Notes: generated from the letters alone by a model not told the origin. A stretch of DNA of 64,000 bases from Antrihabitans cavernicola (GCF_008297975.1 NZ_VLNY01000001.1:124001-188000), one strand, 5' to 3'. Shown: positions 44,432 to 57,084, counted from the stretch's first letter. Program-made: numbers and translations.

Positions 44432-45178
44432 GTGACAGAGTCGAAAGAGTTGGAAGACAGGACCGAACAGGCTGCGTACGCGCACATCGGTCGGGGCTAT
44501 TACCCGGCGATCGTGTCGCTGTTCACCGCCACGTTGCTGATCTCGAACGTGTGCGCCACCAAGGGCGTGGCATTTCTCGGCGGCTTCGACGTGTCGCTCG
44601 GACCACTGCAGGTCCTGCCCATCAACACCGACGGCGCGTTCTTCCTCTTTCCCCTCGCTTACGTATGCGGCGACGTCCTCAGCGAGGTGTACGGCTTCAA
44701 GGCAACCCAACGCGCCATCTACCTGGGCTTCGGCGCGCTACTTATGGGCGCATTCTGCTTCTGGATTGCGACCGAACTGCCGTCCGCGCAGTTCTACGAC
44801 AATCAACCGGCGTTCCAGTCGGTGGTCGGCGTGGTGCCTCGTCTCGTCACGGCGGGTTTGGTGGCGTATCTGGTCGGCCAGCTGCTCAACTCCAAGACGT
44901 TGGTGCTGATCAAGGAACGCACAGCGGAGAAGCACCTGTGGATGCGACTGGTCGGTTCGACGGTCGTCGGCGAGTTCGCGGACACGCTGATCTTCTGCTC
45001 GATCGCTGCCGGTGCCATCGGCATCAGCACCTGGCGCGATTTCGTGAACTACGTGATCGTCGGCTTCGTCTGGAAGACCCTCGTCGAGGTGATGGTCATG
45101 CCGATCACCTACCGAGTCATCGCCTACATCAAGAAGCGCGAACCAACGTATGCGCCGCCGGCGCAGGTGAGCGCTTAA
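44432..45178 (+). CDS. Queuosine precursor transporter (YhhQ/QPTR family)
   Basis: 248 residues from a GTG. Six membrane helices and the QPTR signature FFLFPLAYVCGDVLSEVYGF near residue 75, then VGEFADTLIFCSIAAGA and NYVIVGFVWKTLVEVMVMPI. The family imports queuine or 7-deazaguanine precursors. With tgt and gluQRS nearby, it gives a salvage route for tRNA queuosine. It is convergent with tgt across a strong shared terminator. Confidence 0.9.
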   Translation: MTESKELEDRTEQAAYAHIGRGYYPAIVSLFTATLLISNVCATKGVAFLGGFDVSLGPLQVLPINTDGAFFLFPLAYVCGDVLSEVYGFKATQRAIYLGFGALLMGAFCFWIATELPSAQFYDNQPAFQSVVGVVPRLVTAGLVAYLVGQLLNSKTLVLIKERTAEKHLWMRLVGSTVVGEFADTLIFCSIAAGAIGISTWRDFVNYVIVGFVWKTLVEVMVMPITYRVIAYIKKREPTYAPPAQVSA

Positions 45179-45209
45179 TTGGTCCAGGCACCAACTAAAC
45201 GCTCACCTG
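45164..45209. terminator. Bidirectional terminator between the queuosine transporter and tgt
   Basis: CAGGTGAGCG (45164-45173) pairs with CGCTCACCTG (45200-45209); pairing continues inward through TTA/TAA and TTGGT/ACCAA to a CCAGGC loop. It lies between convergent genes, the left arm overlapping the transporter's 3' end. Confidence 0.8.
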
Positions 45210-45222
45210 TGGCATAGCCGCA

Positions 45223-48343
<3,121 letters not shown>

Positions 48344-48347
<4 letters not shown>

Positions 48348-50077
48348 CGGGCATCCTCCGCGGCCAGCTGCGAGTCGACGATCTCCGCGTACGTCGGGCA
48401 TTCGACGAGCAGTCGCTCGTGCCTGCCGGACCCGACCACCGCACCGTCGTCTAGCACCAGAATCCGATCCGCATCACGAATGGTGGAAATGCGCTGCGCG
48501 ACGATGATGACGCACGCGTCGGTGGTGACCGGTCGTAGCGCCTCGCGTAGTCGCGCGTCGGTGGCGAGGTCGAGTGCGGAGAACGAGTCGTCGAACAGGT
48601 AGATCTGCGGCCGCTTGACCAAAGCGCGCGCAATGGCGAGGCGTTGCCGCTGGCCGCCGGAGACCGTCGTTCCGCCCTGCGCGACGGCGGTGTCGAGGCC
48701 GTCGGGCATTTCCCTGACGAAGTCGGCGGCCTGGGCGATCTCGAGACATCGCCACAGCTCGTCGTCGGTGGCGTCCGGGTTGCCGTAGCGCAGGTTGGTC
48801 GCGACGGTTCCGGAGAACAGATACGGCCGCTGGGGAACCAGCCCGATTTGGGATCTGAGCAGGTCGGGATCGAGATTGCGCACATCGGTTTCGCCGACGT
48901 AGACAACGCCGTCGGTGACGTCGATGAGCCGTGGAATGAGGTTGAGCAGCGTGGATTTTCCGGAGCCGGTGGATCCGACGATCGCCGTTGTCTCGCCGGG
49001 AGCGGCGGTGAAACTGACCGACCGCAGCACCGGCTCGTCGGCGCCGGGGTAGGCGAACTCCGCGAACGACATCTCGATGTTGCCCGGGTTCGATCGGAAC
49101 GGCTCAGGCCGCGGTGGCGGCACCACCGACGATTCGGTGTCGAGCACCTCGCCGATGCGCTCGGCGCAGACCGACGCGCGCGGCACCATCATTGCCATGA
49201 AGCTCGCCATCATCACCGACATCAGGATCTGCATGATGTAGCTCAACATCGCGGTGAGCGAGCCGATCTGCATGGTGCCGTCGTTGATCTCGTGTCCGCC
49301 GAACCACAGCACCGCAACACTGGTGACGTTGGAAATGAACATCACCGTCGGGAACATCAACGCCATCAGCTTGCCGACGCTCAACGCGGATTCGGTCAAC
49401 TGGGTGTTGGCAACGCCGAAGCGCCACATCTCGTGCCGTTCCCGGACGAACGCGCGGACGACGCGGATGCCGGTGATCTGCTCGCGCAGCACGCGGTTGA
49501 CGGCGTCGATTCTGGTTTGCATCGCGCGGAATCCCGGCACCATCTTCGCGATGATGAGGCCCATCGCCAGCGCGAGCGCGGGTACGGCGACCAGGAGGAT
49601 CCACGACAGACCGAGGTCTTGGCGCACCGCCATGATGATGCCGCCGACGCACATGATCGGGGCCATTACCAAGATGGTGCAGCTCATCACGATCAGCAGC
49701 TGCACCTGCTGCACGTCGTTGGTGTTGCGGGTGATCAGCGACGGCGCACCGAACTTGCCGACTTCGCGAGCCGAGAACGTGCCGACGCGATGAAGCACGG
49801 CACCGCGCATGTCGCGGCCGGCCGCCATCGCGGCGCGCGCACCGAGGAACACCGAGCTGACCGAGCAAACGATCTGCACACCCGAGACCAGCAGCATCGT
49901 GAAGCCGGTGGTCCAGATGTAGCCGATATCGCCCTTGGTGACGCCGTTGTCGATGATGTCGGCGTTGAGGCTCGGCAGGTAGAGGGCAGCGATCACGGAG
50001 ATCAGCTGCAGCACAACGACCCCCACCAAGTCGCGGCGATAGGGGTAAAGGTAAGTGCGAAGCAGTCGAATCAACAT
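48344..50077 (-). CDS. ABC exporter half (degenerate nucleotide site)
   Basis: 577 residues from the ATG at 50077 (MLIRLLRTYLYPYRRDLVGV). The permease domain is followed by an ATPase with Walker A GSTGSGKSTLLN, canonical signature VSGGQRQRLAIARAL, and Walker B IYLFDDSFSALD, where the catalytic Glu is replaced by Asp. This asymmetry is typical of heterodimeric exporters such as TM287/288. The substrate is unknown; antibiotics, lipids or peptides are possible. Confidence 0.93.
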
Positions 50078-50195
50078 ACTGCCTGGAAGGTTACCGGCTC
50101 TCACGTCTTCGCGTCGCCAGCATTTATCGGGGCACGTCGAAGTCGAGCCCTCAGCTTCGACGTTTCGGTCATAGCCCACCGAACAAGGAGTTCCG

Positions 50196-51056
50196 ATGCA
50201 GACATTGATGACGAACCTGGGACTGGTCGAGTCGCCGCGCTGGCACCAGGATCGGCTGTGGTTTGCCGATTGGATTGCCGGCGAGATCATCGCGATCGAC
50301 GCCGCCGGCGAGCACGAGGTGCAGATCCGACATCGGTCGTTGCCGCTGTGCTTCGACTTTCTGCCCGACGGCACACCGCTGGTCGTATCCGGTCCGGAGA
50401 ATGCCCTGCTGCGTGCGGCGCCGGACGGTTCGCTGACGCAGTACGCCGATCTGTCCGCGTTCTCCACCTTCGGCGGCGGCAACGACATCGTGATCGACGG
50501 CCGTGGCAACGCCTACGTCAACAACCCCAACTACGACGTGATGGCCGGTGAACCCGTCGGCGCGACCGCACCCGGGTTCGTTTCTCTTGTCACCCCGGAC
50601 GGTGTCGCCAGGGTGGTCGCCGACGACCTGTCGTTTCCGAACGGAATGGCCGTGACCGCGGACAATTCGACGTTGATCGTTGCCGAATCGCATCGAAACC
50701 GGTTGGCGGCGTTCGACATTGCCGCCGACGGTTCGTTGTCGCGTCGTCGGGTGTGGGCCGATCTCGGCACGGGTGCGCCGGACGGAATCTGCCTCGACGA
50801 CGAAAACGCGGTCTGGTACGCCGACGTGCCGAACAAGCGGTGCGTTCGGGTGCGGGAAGGCGGCGAGGTTGCAGACACCGTCGAGATCGATCGCGGTGCG
50901 TTCGCCTGCATGCTCGGCGGCGGCGACGGGAAGACGCTGTTCATCGTCGCGGCCCAGTGGGCAGGAATGTCGTCGATGGCGGGCGATGTGCCGTGGAACG
51001 GCCAGGTGCTCAGCACCCGGGCGCAGGTAGGGCGCTCGACGCCGAAGCGCGGCTGA
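50196..51056 (+). CDS. SMP-30/gluconolactonase-like protein
   Basis: 286 residues of the six-bladed SMP-30 propeller. It starts MQTLMTNLGLVESPRWHQDR with the conserved metal-ligand Glu, then GGGNDIVIDGRGNAYVNN, FPNGMAVTADNSTLIVAESH and GAPDGICLDDENAVWYADVP with further ligand Asn/Asp. Family members hydrolyse lactones. It is divergent from the ABC exporter and convergent with an MmpL gene; the substrate is unknown. Confidence 0.88.
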   Translation: MQTLMTNLGLVESPRWHQDRLWFADWIAGEIIAIDAAGEHEVQIRHRSLPLCFDFLPDGTPLVVSGPENALLRAAPDGSLTQYADLSAFSTFGGGNDIVIDGRGNAYVNNPNYDVMAGEPVGATAPGFVSLVTPDGVARVVADDLSFPNGMAVTADNSTLIVAESHRNRLAAFDIAADGSLSRRRVWADLGTGAPDGICLDDENAVWYADVPNKRCVRVREGGEVADTVEIDRGAFACMLGGGDGKTLFIVAAQWAGMSSMAGDVPWNGQVLSTRAQVGRSTPKRG

Positions 51057-51081
51057 GGAGTCCAGGACTCCCCAACCGCGC
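51047..51081. terminator. Bidirectional terminator between SMP-30 and MmpL genes
   Basis: GCGCGGCTGAGGAGTCC (51047-51063) pairs with GGACTCCCCAACCGCGC (51065-51081) with two mismatches. The stem includes the SMP-30 stop codon and serves both convergent genes. Confidence 0.75.
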
Positions 51082-51095
51082 TCTGGCGTTTCGGT

Positions 51096-53405
51096 CTAGC
51101 TGACCGGCTGCAGTTCCTTGCGCTCGTCGTTCGGGAGCGAACGCTCGAGCTTCTTGCCCTCGATGTCGACGTTCGGGAGGATCCGGTCCAGCCACTTCGG
51201 CAGGTACCAGGCCTTGTCTCCCAGCAGCGCCATCACCGACGGGATGACAACCATGCGGACGATGAAGGCGTCGAAGAACACCGCGACCGCGAGGGCGAAG
51301 CCCATGGCCTTGATGAACGTGCCCGGCTCGGCGATGAAGGCCGCGAACACCGACATCATGATGATCGCCGCGGCGGTCACAACGCGGGCACCGTGGCTGA
51401 ACCCGGCGATCACCGCGTCCTTTGCCGAAGCACCGTGGGTGTATTCCTCACGCATCCGGGTCACCAGGAACACCTGGTAGTCCATCGCGAGTCCGAACAC
51501 CACGCCGATCAGGAACACCGGCATGAAGCTGACGATCGGACCCGGGTTGGAGATGATCCCCAACCAGCCTTCCTGGAAGATCGCGACCGTGGCACCGAAC
51601 GTGGCGGCAACGCTGAGCAGGAAGCCCAGAGTGGCTGTCAGCGGCACCAGCACGGAGCGGAACACCAGCATCAGCAACAGGAACGCCAACCCGACCACGA
51701 CGGCGAGGTACGGAATCAGTGCCTTCGAGAGGCTGTTGGACACGTCGCTCTCCAACGCTGTCTGACCCGTGACGCCGTAGTTGACGCCGGTCTGCGCGTT
51801 CAGCCCCGCCTCGGCACCGCGGATGTTGTCCACGAGCGCCTTGGTCTCGTCACTGCTCGGCGAACTCTTCGGCGTCACCAAGACCTGCGCGGTGTCGCCT
51901 GCCTGGTTCACGCCTGCGATCTGCGCGTTCACCACGTCGGGCTGACTGGAGATGGACTTGACCACATCGTCGAACGCCTGTTGCGGTGCGACCTTCGCAT
52001 CCTTGGCGTCGACCACCACCAGCAGCGGGCCGTTCTTGCCGGGACCGAAGCCGTCGCCGACCATGTCGTAGGCCTGACGCGAACTGGTGGCCGGATCGGC
52101 TGTGCCGTCGTTCGGCAATGCCAGCGACAGGTTGGTCGCCGGTATCGCCAGCACACCGAGCAGCAGCACGCCGCCGATCAGCGTGTACGCCGGCTTGCGG
52201 GTGACGAATGCGATGTAGCGCTGCGCCGCCGACTGCTTGCCCGGCTTCGGCTCCCGCGACTTCAGGAACGGGATCTTACCCGCGAACGCCTTGCGTCCGA
52301 ACAGCCCCAGGATCGCGGGCAGCAGGGTCAGGGCGATCGAAACGGCGATGAACACCGTGAACGCTGCGGCTGCACCCATGTCCGTGAGGAACGGGATGCC
52401 GACGACGCGCAGTGCAAGCAACGCGATGATCACGGTCAAGCCTGCGAAGACGACGGCGGAACCTGCGGTACCCACCGCACGACCTGCCGCTTCTTCACGG
52501 TCGCCGGTCACCTCGATCTCGTGGCGATAGCGCGAGACGATGAACAGCGAGTAGTCGATCGCGACGGCCAAGCCGATCATGATCGCGAGGGTGGGCGTCA
52601 TCGAACTCAGTTCGGTGAAGCCGGTTGCGATCGTGATGCCGAGGCTGCCGATCATGATGCCGATGATCGCGGTGATCAGCGGAAGTCCCGCTGCCACAAG
52701 CGAACCGAAGGTGATCATCAGTACGACGGCGGCAACACCGATGCCGACCAGTTCGGTGGCACCACCCGGAGGCTGCTGATCCGATGCGGCGGTTCCGCTG
52801 ATCTGCACGTTCAGTCCGGCGTCGCGGCCTGCCTGCGCGGCATGGTCGATCGAGCTGCGCAGCGCATCCGTGACATCGGCTTGATCGCCGTCGAACGGCA
52901 CCTGCACGTAGCCGACGGTCTTGTCCTTGCTCAGCGGCGACATCGCCGCGGCATTGGCAAGCGCGGTCTCCTGCGAGGTGCCCTTCTCAGTGGCCGACTT
53001 GACGGCTGCGTCGGTCAGCTTCTGGTTGGCGACGATCGGGTCGGCCAGCGCACCCTCGGCCTTGGCCGCCGCCTTCACCTGCGGGATCTGACGAACCTGC
53101 TCCAGAACGGCGTCCATCGCGGCCTTGTTCTGCGGCTGATCGAGCGTCTGCCCGGCGGGAGCCTGGAAGACGTAGCGGGCGCTCAGCGAGTTCATCGGAT
53201 CGTCGGCCTGGGCGGGGAACCGCTCGGCCATCAGGTCCTGCGCCTGCTGCGCGGGTGTTCCCGGAATGGAGAACGACTCGCTGGTCGGTCCGGCCAGCGT
53301 TGCCGCGCCGACGCCGACCAAAATCATCAGCGCCAACCAGCCGGCAAGCACCACGCCTTTTCGCCGGTAGGCAAACTTGCCTATTCGGTACAGATAGGTA
53401 GCCAC
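51096..53405 (-). CDS. MmpL-family RND transporter
   Basis: 769 residues, full length. N-terminal helix VVLAGWLALMILVGVGAATL, large periplasmic loop, and Asp-Tyr pairs in GLAVAIDYSLFIVSRYRHE and FGLAMDYQVFLVTRMREEY. The C-terminus is charged. It is encoded directly downstream of a TetR gene on the same strand (33-bp gap), so the regulator and pump form one unit. Lipid or drug export is the family role; the substrate is unknown. Confidence 0.93.
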   Translation of the reverse strand: MATYLYRIGKFAYRRKGVVLAGWLALMILVGVGAATLAGPTSESFSIPGTPAQQAQDLMAERFPAQADDPMNSLSARYVFQAPAGQTLDQPQNKAAMDAVLEQVRQIPQVKAAAKAEGALADPIVANQKLTDAAVKSATEKGTSQETALANAAAMSPLSKDKTVGYVQVPFDGDQADVTDALRSSIDHAAQAGRDAGLNVQISGTAASDQQPPGGATELVGIGVAAVVLMITFGSLVAAGLPLITAIIGIMIGSLGITIATGFTELSSMTPTLAIMIGLAVAIDYSLFIVSRYRHEIEVTGDREEAAGRAVGTAGSAVVFAGLTVIIALLALRVVGIPFLTDMGAAAAFTVFIAVSIALTLLPAILGLFGRKAFAGKIPFLKSREPKPGKQSAAQRYIAFVTRKPAYTLIGGVLLLGVLAIPATNLSLALPNDGTADPATSSRQAYDMVGDGFGPGKNGPLLVVVDAKDAKVAPQQAFDDVVKSISSQPDVVNAQIAGVNQAGDTAQVLVTPKSSPSSDETKALVDNIRGAEAGLNAQTGVNYGVTGQTALESDVSNSLSKALIPYLAVVVGLAFLLLMLVFRSVLVPLTATLGFLLSVAATFGATVAIFQEGWLGIISNPGPIVSFMPVFLIGVVFGLAMDYQVFLVTRMREEYTHGASAKDAVIAGFSHGARVVTAAAIIMMSVFAAFIAEPGTFIKAMGFALAVAVFFDAFIVRMVVIPSVMALLGDKAWYLPKWLDRILPNVDIEGKKLERSLPNDERKELQPVS

Positions 53406-53438
53406 GATTCTCCTCGTTCGCTCTGTGTGATCCGTGAA

Positions 53439-54065
53439 TCAGTTCTTGGGTTGGGGAAGGCTCTGTACTTGAGGAAGGCCGGAGCGAAGCTGGTCGAAGG
53501 CTTCGGTCATCAGTTCCTGCGGTGTGCGACCGGCGACGTTGCCGCTGAGCGCGAGTTCCAGCACGGTCTTCACCGCTCCCCCGACCGCCACCATCAGCAG
53601 GTTCGGGAAAAGGTCGATGTCGATGTCGGTGCCGGTGCGTGCGGCGATGGCCTCACCGAACGTGCGGTTGACGTTGTCGTGCATCTGCAGCTTCTTGGCC
53701 ATCAGTGCCGGCGACTCTTCGATGAGCTGCGATACCGCCCGCATCTCCTCGAGGGAGCGTTCCGGGTCGGACACGATGCCCATGGCCAGGTGTTGCAGCG
53801 AGTCCCAGATGGGCTCGCCCTCGGGACGCGCCCTTAGCAGTTCCACCCATTCCTGAACCGACGATTCGACCTGGGACAGGACCGCGTCCTCTTTCGACGC
53901 GAAGTAGTTGTGGAACGTGCGAGTCGAAACTCCCGCCTCGGAGGCGATCGCTTCGGCTGTCACCGATTCGAACCCACGCTGCGCGGACAGCCGGACGGCT
54001 GCCTCGCTCAGTGCGGCTCGCGTTGCTGCCTTCTTGCGGTCGCGAAGGCCGGATTCAGTAATCAC
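53439..54065 (-). CDS. TetR-family regulator
   Basis: 208 residues from the GTG at 54065 (VITESGLRDRKKAATRAALS); the frame upstream has no homology. Helix-turn-helix: VTAEAIASEAGVSTRTFHNY then FASKEDAVL. The C-terminal domain resembles TetR_C groups found with MmpL genes. Tandem TTGCAG palindromes lie 20-50 bp upstream of its start, fitting autoregulation and control of the MmpL gene that follows. Confidence 0.9.
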   Translation of the reverse strand: MITESGLRDRKKAATRAALSEAAVRLSAQRGFESVTAEAIASEAGVSTRTFHNYFASKEDAVLSQVESSVQEWVELLRARPEGEPIWDSLQHLAMGIVSDPERSLEEMRAVSQLIEESPALMAKKLQMHDNVNRTFGEAIAARTGTDIDIDLFPNLLMVAVGGAVKTVLELALSGNVAGRTPQELMTEAFDQLRSGLPQVQSLPQPKN

Positions 54066-54084
54066 CTGAGCAACGCTACGGAAC

Positions 54085-54118
54085 TTGCAGAGTTCTGCAA
54101 GATTGCAGACGAATGCAA
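54085..54118. promoter_or_regulatory. Tandem TetR-type operator
   Basis: TTGCAGAGTTCTGCAA (54085-54100) is a 16-bp palindrome; TTGCAGACGAATGCAA (54103-54118) is a degenerate second copy 18 bp away. They lie just upstream of the TetR-MmpL operon start. Confidence 0.65.
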
Positions 54119-54183
54119 CATTGTGTGTTTGGTTACACCCACTGCGGAACAGTGATGCAAGACACTCGTCGCGATCGTCGATT

Positions 54184-54254
54184 TGCAACACGTTCCAATT
54201 GACCGAGCACCAGCATTGCGGGCCTTGTTGGCATCTGTTCTGCAACGTGTTTTA
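54184..54254 (+). promoter_or_regulatory. Two KstR-box-like sites upstream of the DUF35/Ltp pair
   Basis: TGCAACACGTTCCA (54184-54197) and TGCAACGTGTTTTA (54241-54254) both fit the KstR consensus TnnAACnnGTTnnA. The second ends 7 bp before the ATG at 54262. KstR represses cholesterol catabolism genes in rhodococci and mycobacteria, and the downstream genes belong to families in that regulon. Confidence 0.65.
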
Positions 54255-54261
54255 GTGAGCT

Positions 54262-54732
54262 ATGACATCGCGAACGCGCGTACCCGCGCTCGGATCCGAG
54301 GGCTGGTTCACGCCCGATGCTGCGGAACCGACACTGCTCGGGCAACGCTGCACCACCTGTCGCACGTACGCGTTCCCGAAGGCCGATTTCGGGTGCCCCA
54401 ACCCGGCTTGCCTGGGAACCGAGTTCGACGAGGTACCCCTCTCGCGGCGCGGGAAACTCTGGAGCTACACCGACGCGCAATACAAGCCGCCACCTCCCTA
54501 TGTGGTGCCCGGCGACGAACACACACCGTTCGCGATCGCCGCCGTCCACCTCGAGACCGAGGGTCTGACCGTGATGGGTCAGGTGATCGCCGGAGTCGGC
54601 GTTGCAGACCTCACCGTCGGACAAGACATGGAGTTGGTGATCGACGTCCTCTACAGCGACGACGACACCGACCACCTGATCTGGAAATGGCAGCCAGTGA
54701 GCAGCGTCGTCCATGACGGGGAGGCCAACTGA
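54262..54732 (+). CDS. DUF35 (zinc ribbon/OB-fold) protein
   Basis: 156 residues. A rubredoxin-like zinc ribbon, CTTCRTYAFPKADFGCPNPAC at residues 31-51, precedes an OB-fold (LWSYTDAQYKPPPPYVVPGD, then IAAVHLETEGLTVMGQVI). DUF35 proteins bind SCP2-type thiolases and hydratases to make aldolase or thiolase complexes. It overlaps the thiolase-like gene by 1 bp. It resembles Rv3521 and its cholesterol-regulon neighbours. Confidence 0.88.
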   Translation: MTSRTRVPALGSEGWFTPDAAEPTLLGQRCTTCRTYAFPKADFGCPNPACLGTEFDEVPLSRRGKLWSYTDAQYKPPPPYVVPGDEHTPFAIAAVHLETEGLTVMGQVIAGVGVADLTVGQDMELVIDVLYSDDDTDHLIWKWQPVSSVVHDGEAN

Positions 54733-55922
54733 TGGGCGCACACGATGTAGCCGTACTCGGTGTCGGCATGCACCCCTGGGGCAAATGGGGACGCAACTTC
54801 GTCGAATACGGTGTCGCCGCCGCACGAGACGCCCTGCGCGACGCGGGAATCGACTGGTCGCAGGTGCAATTCGTCTCCGGTGCCGACACCATGCGCAACG
54901 GCTACCCCGGCTACGTCTCCGGCGCCACCTTCGCCCAAGCGTTGGGCTGGAACGGCGCCCGCGTCGCGTCGTCGTACGCGGCGTGTGCGTCCGGCGTCAC
55001 CGCCATCGAAGCCGCCCGCACGCGAATCCTCGCCGGACTGTGCGATGTCGCCCTGGTCGTCGGCGCGGATACGACGCCCAAAGGATTCCTCGCCCCCAAC
55101 GCCGGTGACCGCCCGACCGACCCGGACTGGTTGCGGTTTCGGCTGATCGGCGCCACGAACCCGACGTACTTCGCGCTCGCCGCCCGCCGCCGCATGGACC
55201 TCTACGGCGCCACCAGCACCGACTTCGCGAAGGTGAAGGTCAAGAACGCCACCAACGGGCTCGCCAACCCGAACGCCCGATACAAGAAGGCGGTGACGGT
55301 CGAGGACATCCTGGCCAGTCCGGTCGTTGCCGATCCGCTGCATCTGCTGGAAATCTGCGCCACCTCCGACGGCGGCGCCGCCCTGGTGCTCACGTCGATG
55401 GAGTACGCGAAAAAGCTTGGCAAAGCACCGGTTCGGGTGGCCGCGGTGTCCACGGTGACACCGAGCTATCCCAACACCATCATCGACCTGCCGGACATCG
55501 CGACCGACTCCTCAGCCGTCGTCGCGCCGCCGGACTTCCGCTTCAAAGCGTCGATCGCGCACGCCGCGTACGAGGAAGCCGGCGTCGGTCCCGAGGATCT
55601 GTCGTTAGCCGAGGTCTACGACCTCTCGACCGCGCTCGAACTCGACTGGTACGAAGACATCGGCATCTGCGGAGCAGGCGACGCCGAGAAACTGCTCAAC
55701 GACGGCGCCACCCACATCGGCGGCCGTATCCCGGTCAATCCGAGCGGCGGACTCGCCTGCTTCGGCGAAGCCGTTCCCGCACAAGCAATCGCGCAGGTCT
55801 GCGAAATCACCTGGCAGCTACGCGGACAAGCCACCGGGCGTCAAGTCGAAGGCGCCACAACAGGAATCACAGCGAACCAAGGTCTCTTCGGTCACGGTTC
55901 GTCTGTATTGCTGACTACATAG
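54732..55922 (+). CDS. Lipid-transfer protein/SCP2-type thiolase (Ltp-like)
   Basis: 396 residues of the Ltp/SCP2 thiolase type. The nucleophile Cys is in SSYAACASGVTAIEAA near residue 93, the C-terminal GGLACFGEAVPAQAIAQ and ANQGLFGHGSSVLLT segments supply the rest of the site. Coupled to the DUF35 gene, it likely acts on CoA thioesters of a sterol side chain. It corresponds best to Rv3523-type Ltp proteins, though Ltp numbering cannot be settled here. Confidence 0.85.
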   Translation: MGAHDVAVLGVGMHPWGKWGRNFVEYGVAAARDALRDAGIDWSQVQFVSGADTMRNGYPGYVSGATFAQALGWNGARVASSYAACASGVTAIEAARTRILAGLCDVALVVGADTTPKGFLAPNAGDRPTDPDWLRFRLIGATNPTYFALAARRRMDLYGATSTDFAKVKVKNATNGLANPNARYKKAVTVEDILASPVVADPLHLLEICATSDGGAALVLTSMEYAKKLGKAPVRVAAVSTVTPSYPNTIIDLPDIATDSSAVVAPPDFRFKASIAHAAYEEAGVGPEDLSLAEVYDLSTALELDWYEDIGICGAGDAEKLLNDGATHIGGRIPVNPSGGLACFGEAVPAQAIAQVCEITWQLRGQATGRQVEGATTGITANQGLFGHGSSVLLTT

Positions 55923-56400
55923 ACGAGCTGTCCACCGAAGGGGCAGGTCGTCGGCGCCACGCCTGCGGCTCGATCGTCAACTGGTCGACGAACTCCGGAA
56001 GTTGGTTCGTCGCAATGTCTTCGATGCTGACCTGCTCCAACACAGCTCGCATGTTGACGCGCACCGCGACCCACACGTGACGCAGCGGGGCCGCCGAGCC
56101 CGAGTACGAGACGTCCTCCGGTCGTTCGCCACGCACCGACGCGAGCGGGCCATCGATGGTACGAATCACGTCCGCGATGCTGATCTGCGACGCAGGTCGC
56201 GCCAGCCAATATCCACCGTCGGGTCCGCGCCTGCTCTGCACCAGACCACCGCGCCGAAGCTCGCCCAGGACCGCCTCCAGTACCTTGCCCGGAATTGCCT
56301 GCGCCGCCGCGACCGCTTCGGCCTTTGCGCTCTGCTGCGGACTGCTCGCCAACTCGACAAGAGCGCGGACGGCGTAATCGGCCTTCGCGGTGAGGTGCAC
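55915..56400 (-). CDS. Rrf2-family regulator without cysteines
   Basis: 161 residues with the Rrf2 N-terminus MHLTAKADYAVRALVELASS and the winged-helix segment RGGLVQSRRGPDGGYWLARP. IscR- and NsrR-type members bind Fe-S through three cysteines; this protein has none. It must therefore sense by other means or act constitutively. It is convergent with the Ltp gene (8-bp overlap) and lies 8 bp downstream of a TetR gene in the same direction. Confidence 0.9.
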   Translation of the reverse strand: MHLTAKADYAVRALVELASSPQQSAKAEAVAAAQAIPGKVLEAVLGELRRGGLVQSRRGPDGGYWLARPASQISIADVIRTIDGPLASVRGERPEDVSYSGSAAPLRHVWVAVRVNMRAVLEQVSIEDIATNQLPEFVDQLTIEPQAWRRRPAPSVDSSSM

Positions 56401-56408
56401 GGGGTCGA

Positions 56409-56984
56409 TTATGCGGGTTGCGTCGACTGCGCTGTCGGACCGAGCACGGCCATGGCCGCATCGAGCAGCACCCGTTCGACGAGGTCGTCGCCCGCGGTGG
56501 GCACCAACTCCTTCGACGACAACGCCACACCGAGGAGATGCAGCGCACCGATGGCGCGCAGGTGCGCCTCGGGATTCGCATCCGGACCAGCCAGCCAGGC
56601 GTAGAGCCTGTTGCTGTCCGCGACCATGGCCGGATACTTGTCGTCGATGGCGTTGATGATCGCCACGGTGTCGCGCAGCAGCAGCGCACCCTCGTCGCGG
56701 AACTGCATCAGGCCTGACAGGTAGTGGCGAAGCACGGACCGCATGGCGTCGTCGCTGTACGGCATGGCGACGGCCTCGTCGGTCACCGAGCGCATGTGGT
56801 CGAGCACGGGTTCGACGATCGCCGCGAGCAGATCCGCCTTCGACGCGTAGTGGTAGTACAGCGATGCCTTGGTGATTCCGACGTCTTCGGCCACTTCACG
56901 CAGGCTCGTCTGCTCGAATCCTTTCGCCGTGATCAGCCGGATCGCCGCCTCGCGAATCTGTGTTCGCGTGTCTCGGACGCTCAT
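56409..56984 (-). CDS. TetR-family regulator divergent from MmpL
   Basis: 191 residues. Helix-turn-helix: TSLREVAEDVGITKASLYYH then YASKADLLAAIVEP. The C-terminal domain is helical, with no recognised ligand motif. It is divergent from the MmpL gene at 57085 with a CTACCG-N6-CGGTAG palindrome between them, so it probably represses that pump. It may be co-transcribed with the downstream Rrf2 gene. Confidence 0.9.
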   Translation of the reverse strand: MSVRDTRTQIREAAIRLITAKGFEQTSLREVAEDVGITKASLYYHYASKADLLAAIVEPVLDHMRSVTDEAVAMPYSDDAMRSVLRHYLSGLMQFRDEGALLLRDTVAIINAIDDKYPAMVADSNRLYAWLAGPDANPEAHLRAIGALHLLGVALSSKELVPTAGDDLVERVLLDAAMAVLGPTAQSTQPA

Positions 56985-57020
56985 CGAAAACCTTTCCGCC
57001 CGAATTAACCGATTGCCTGC

Positions 57021-57038
57021 CTACCGTGCGGTCGGTAG
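57021..57038. promoter_or_regulatory. TetR-type operator upstream of MmpL
   Basis: CTACCG (57021-57026) and CGGTAG (57033-57038) form a palindrome with a 6-bp centre between the divergent TetR and MmpL genes. Confidence 0.6.
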
Positions 57039-57084
57039 TCTACTGATCATTATCCAGTGCGGCACCGAACTCTGGAGGGGAAAC

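Noticed and set aside
48644-50551. 635-codon plus-strand frame opposite the ABC exporter
   Set aside because: Antisense to a clear ABC gene and overlapping the SMP-30 gene; no homology seen.
51393-53837. 814-codon plus-strand frame opposite MmpL and TetR
   Set aside because: Composition (His, Arg, Gln, Asp repeats) is that of an antisense frame; it spans two real genes on the other strand.
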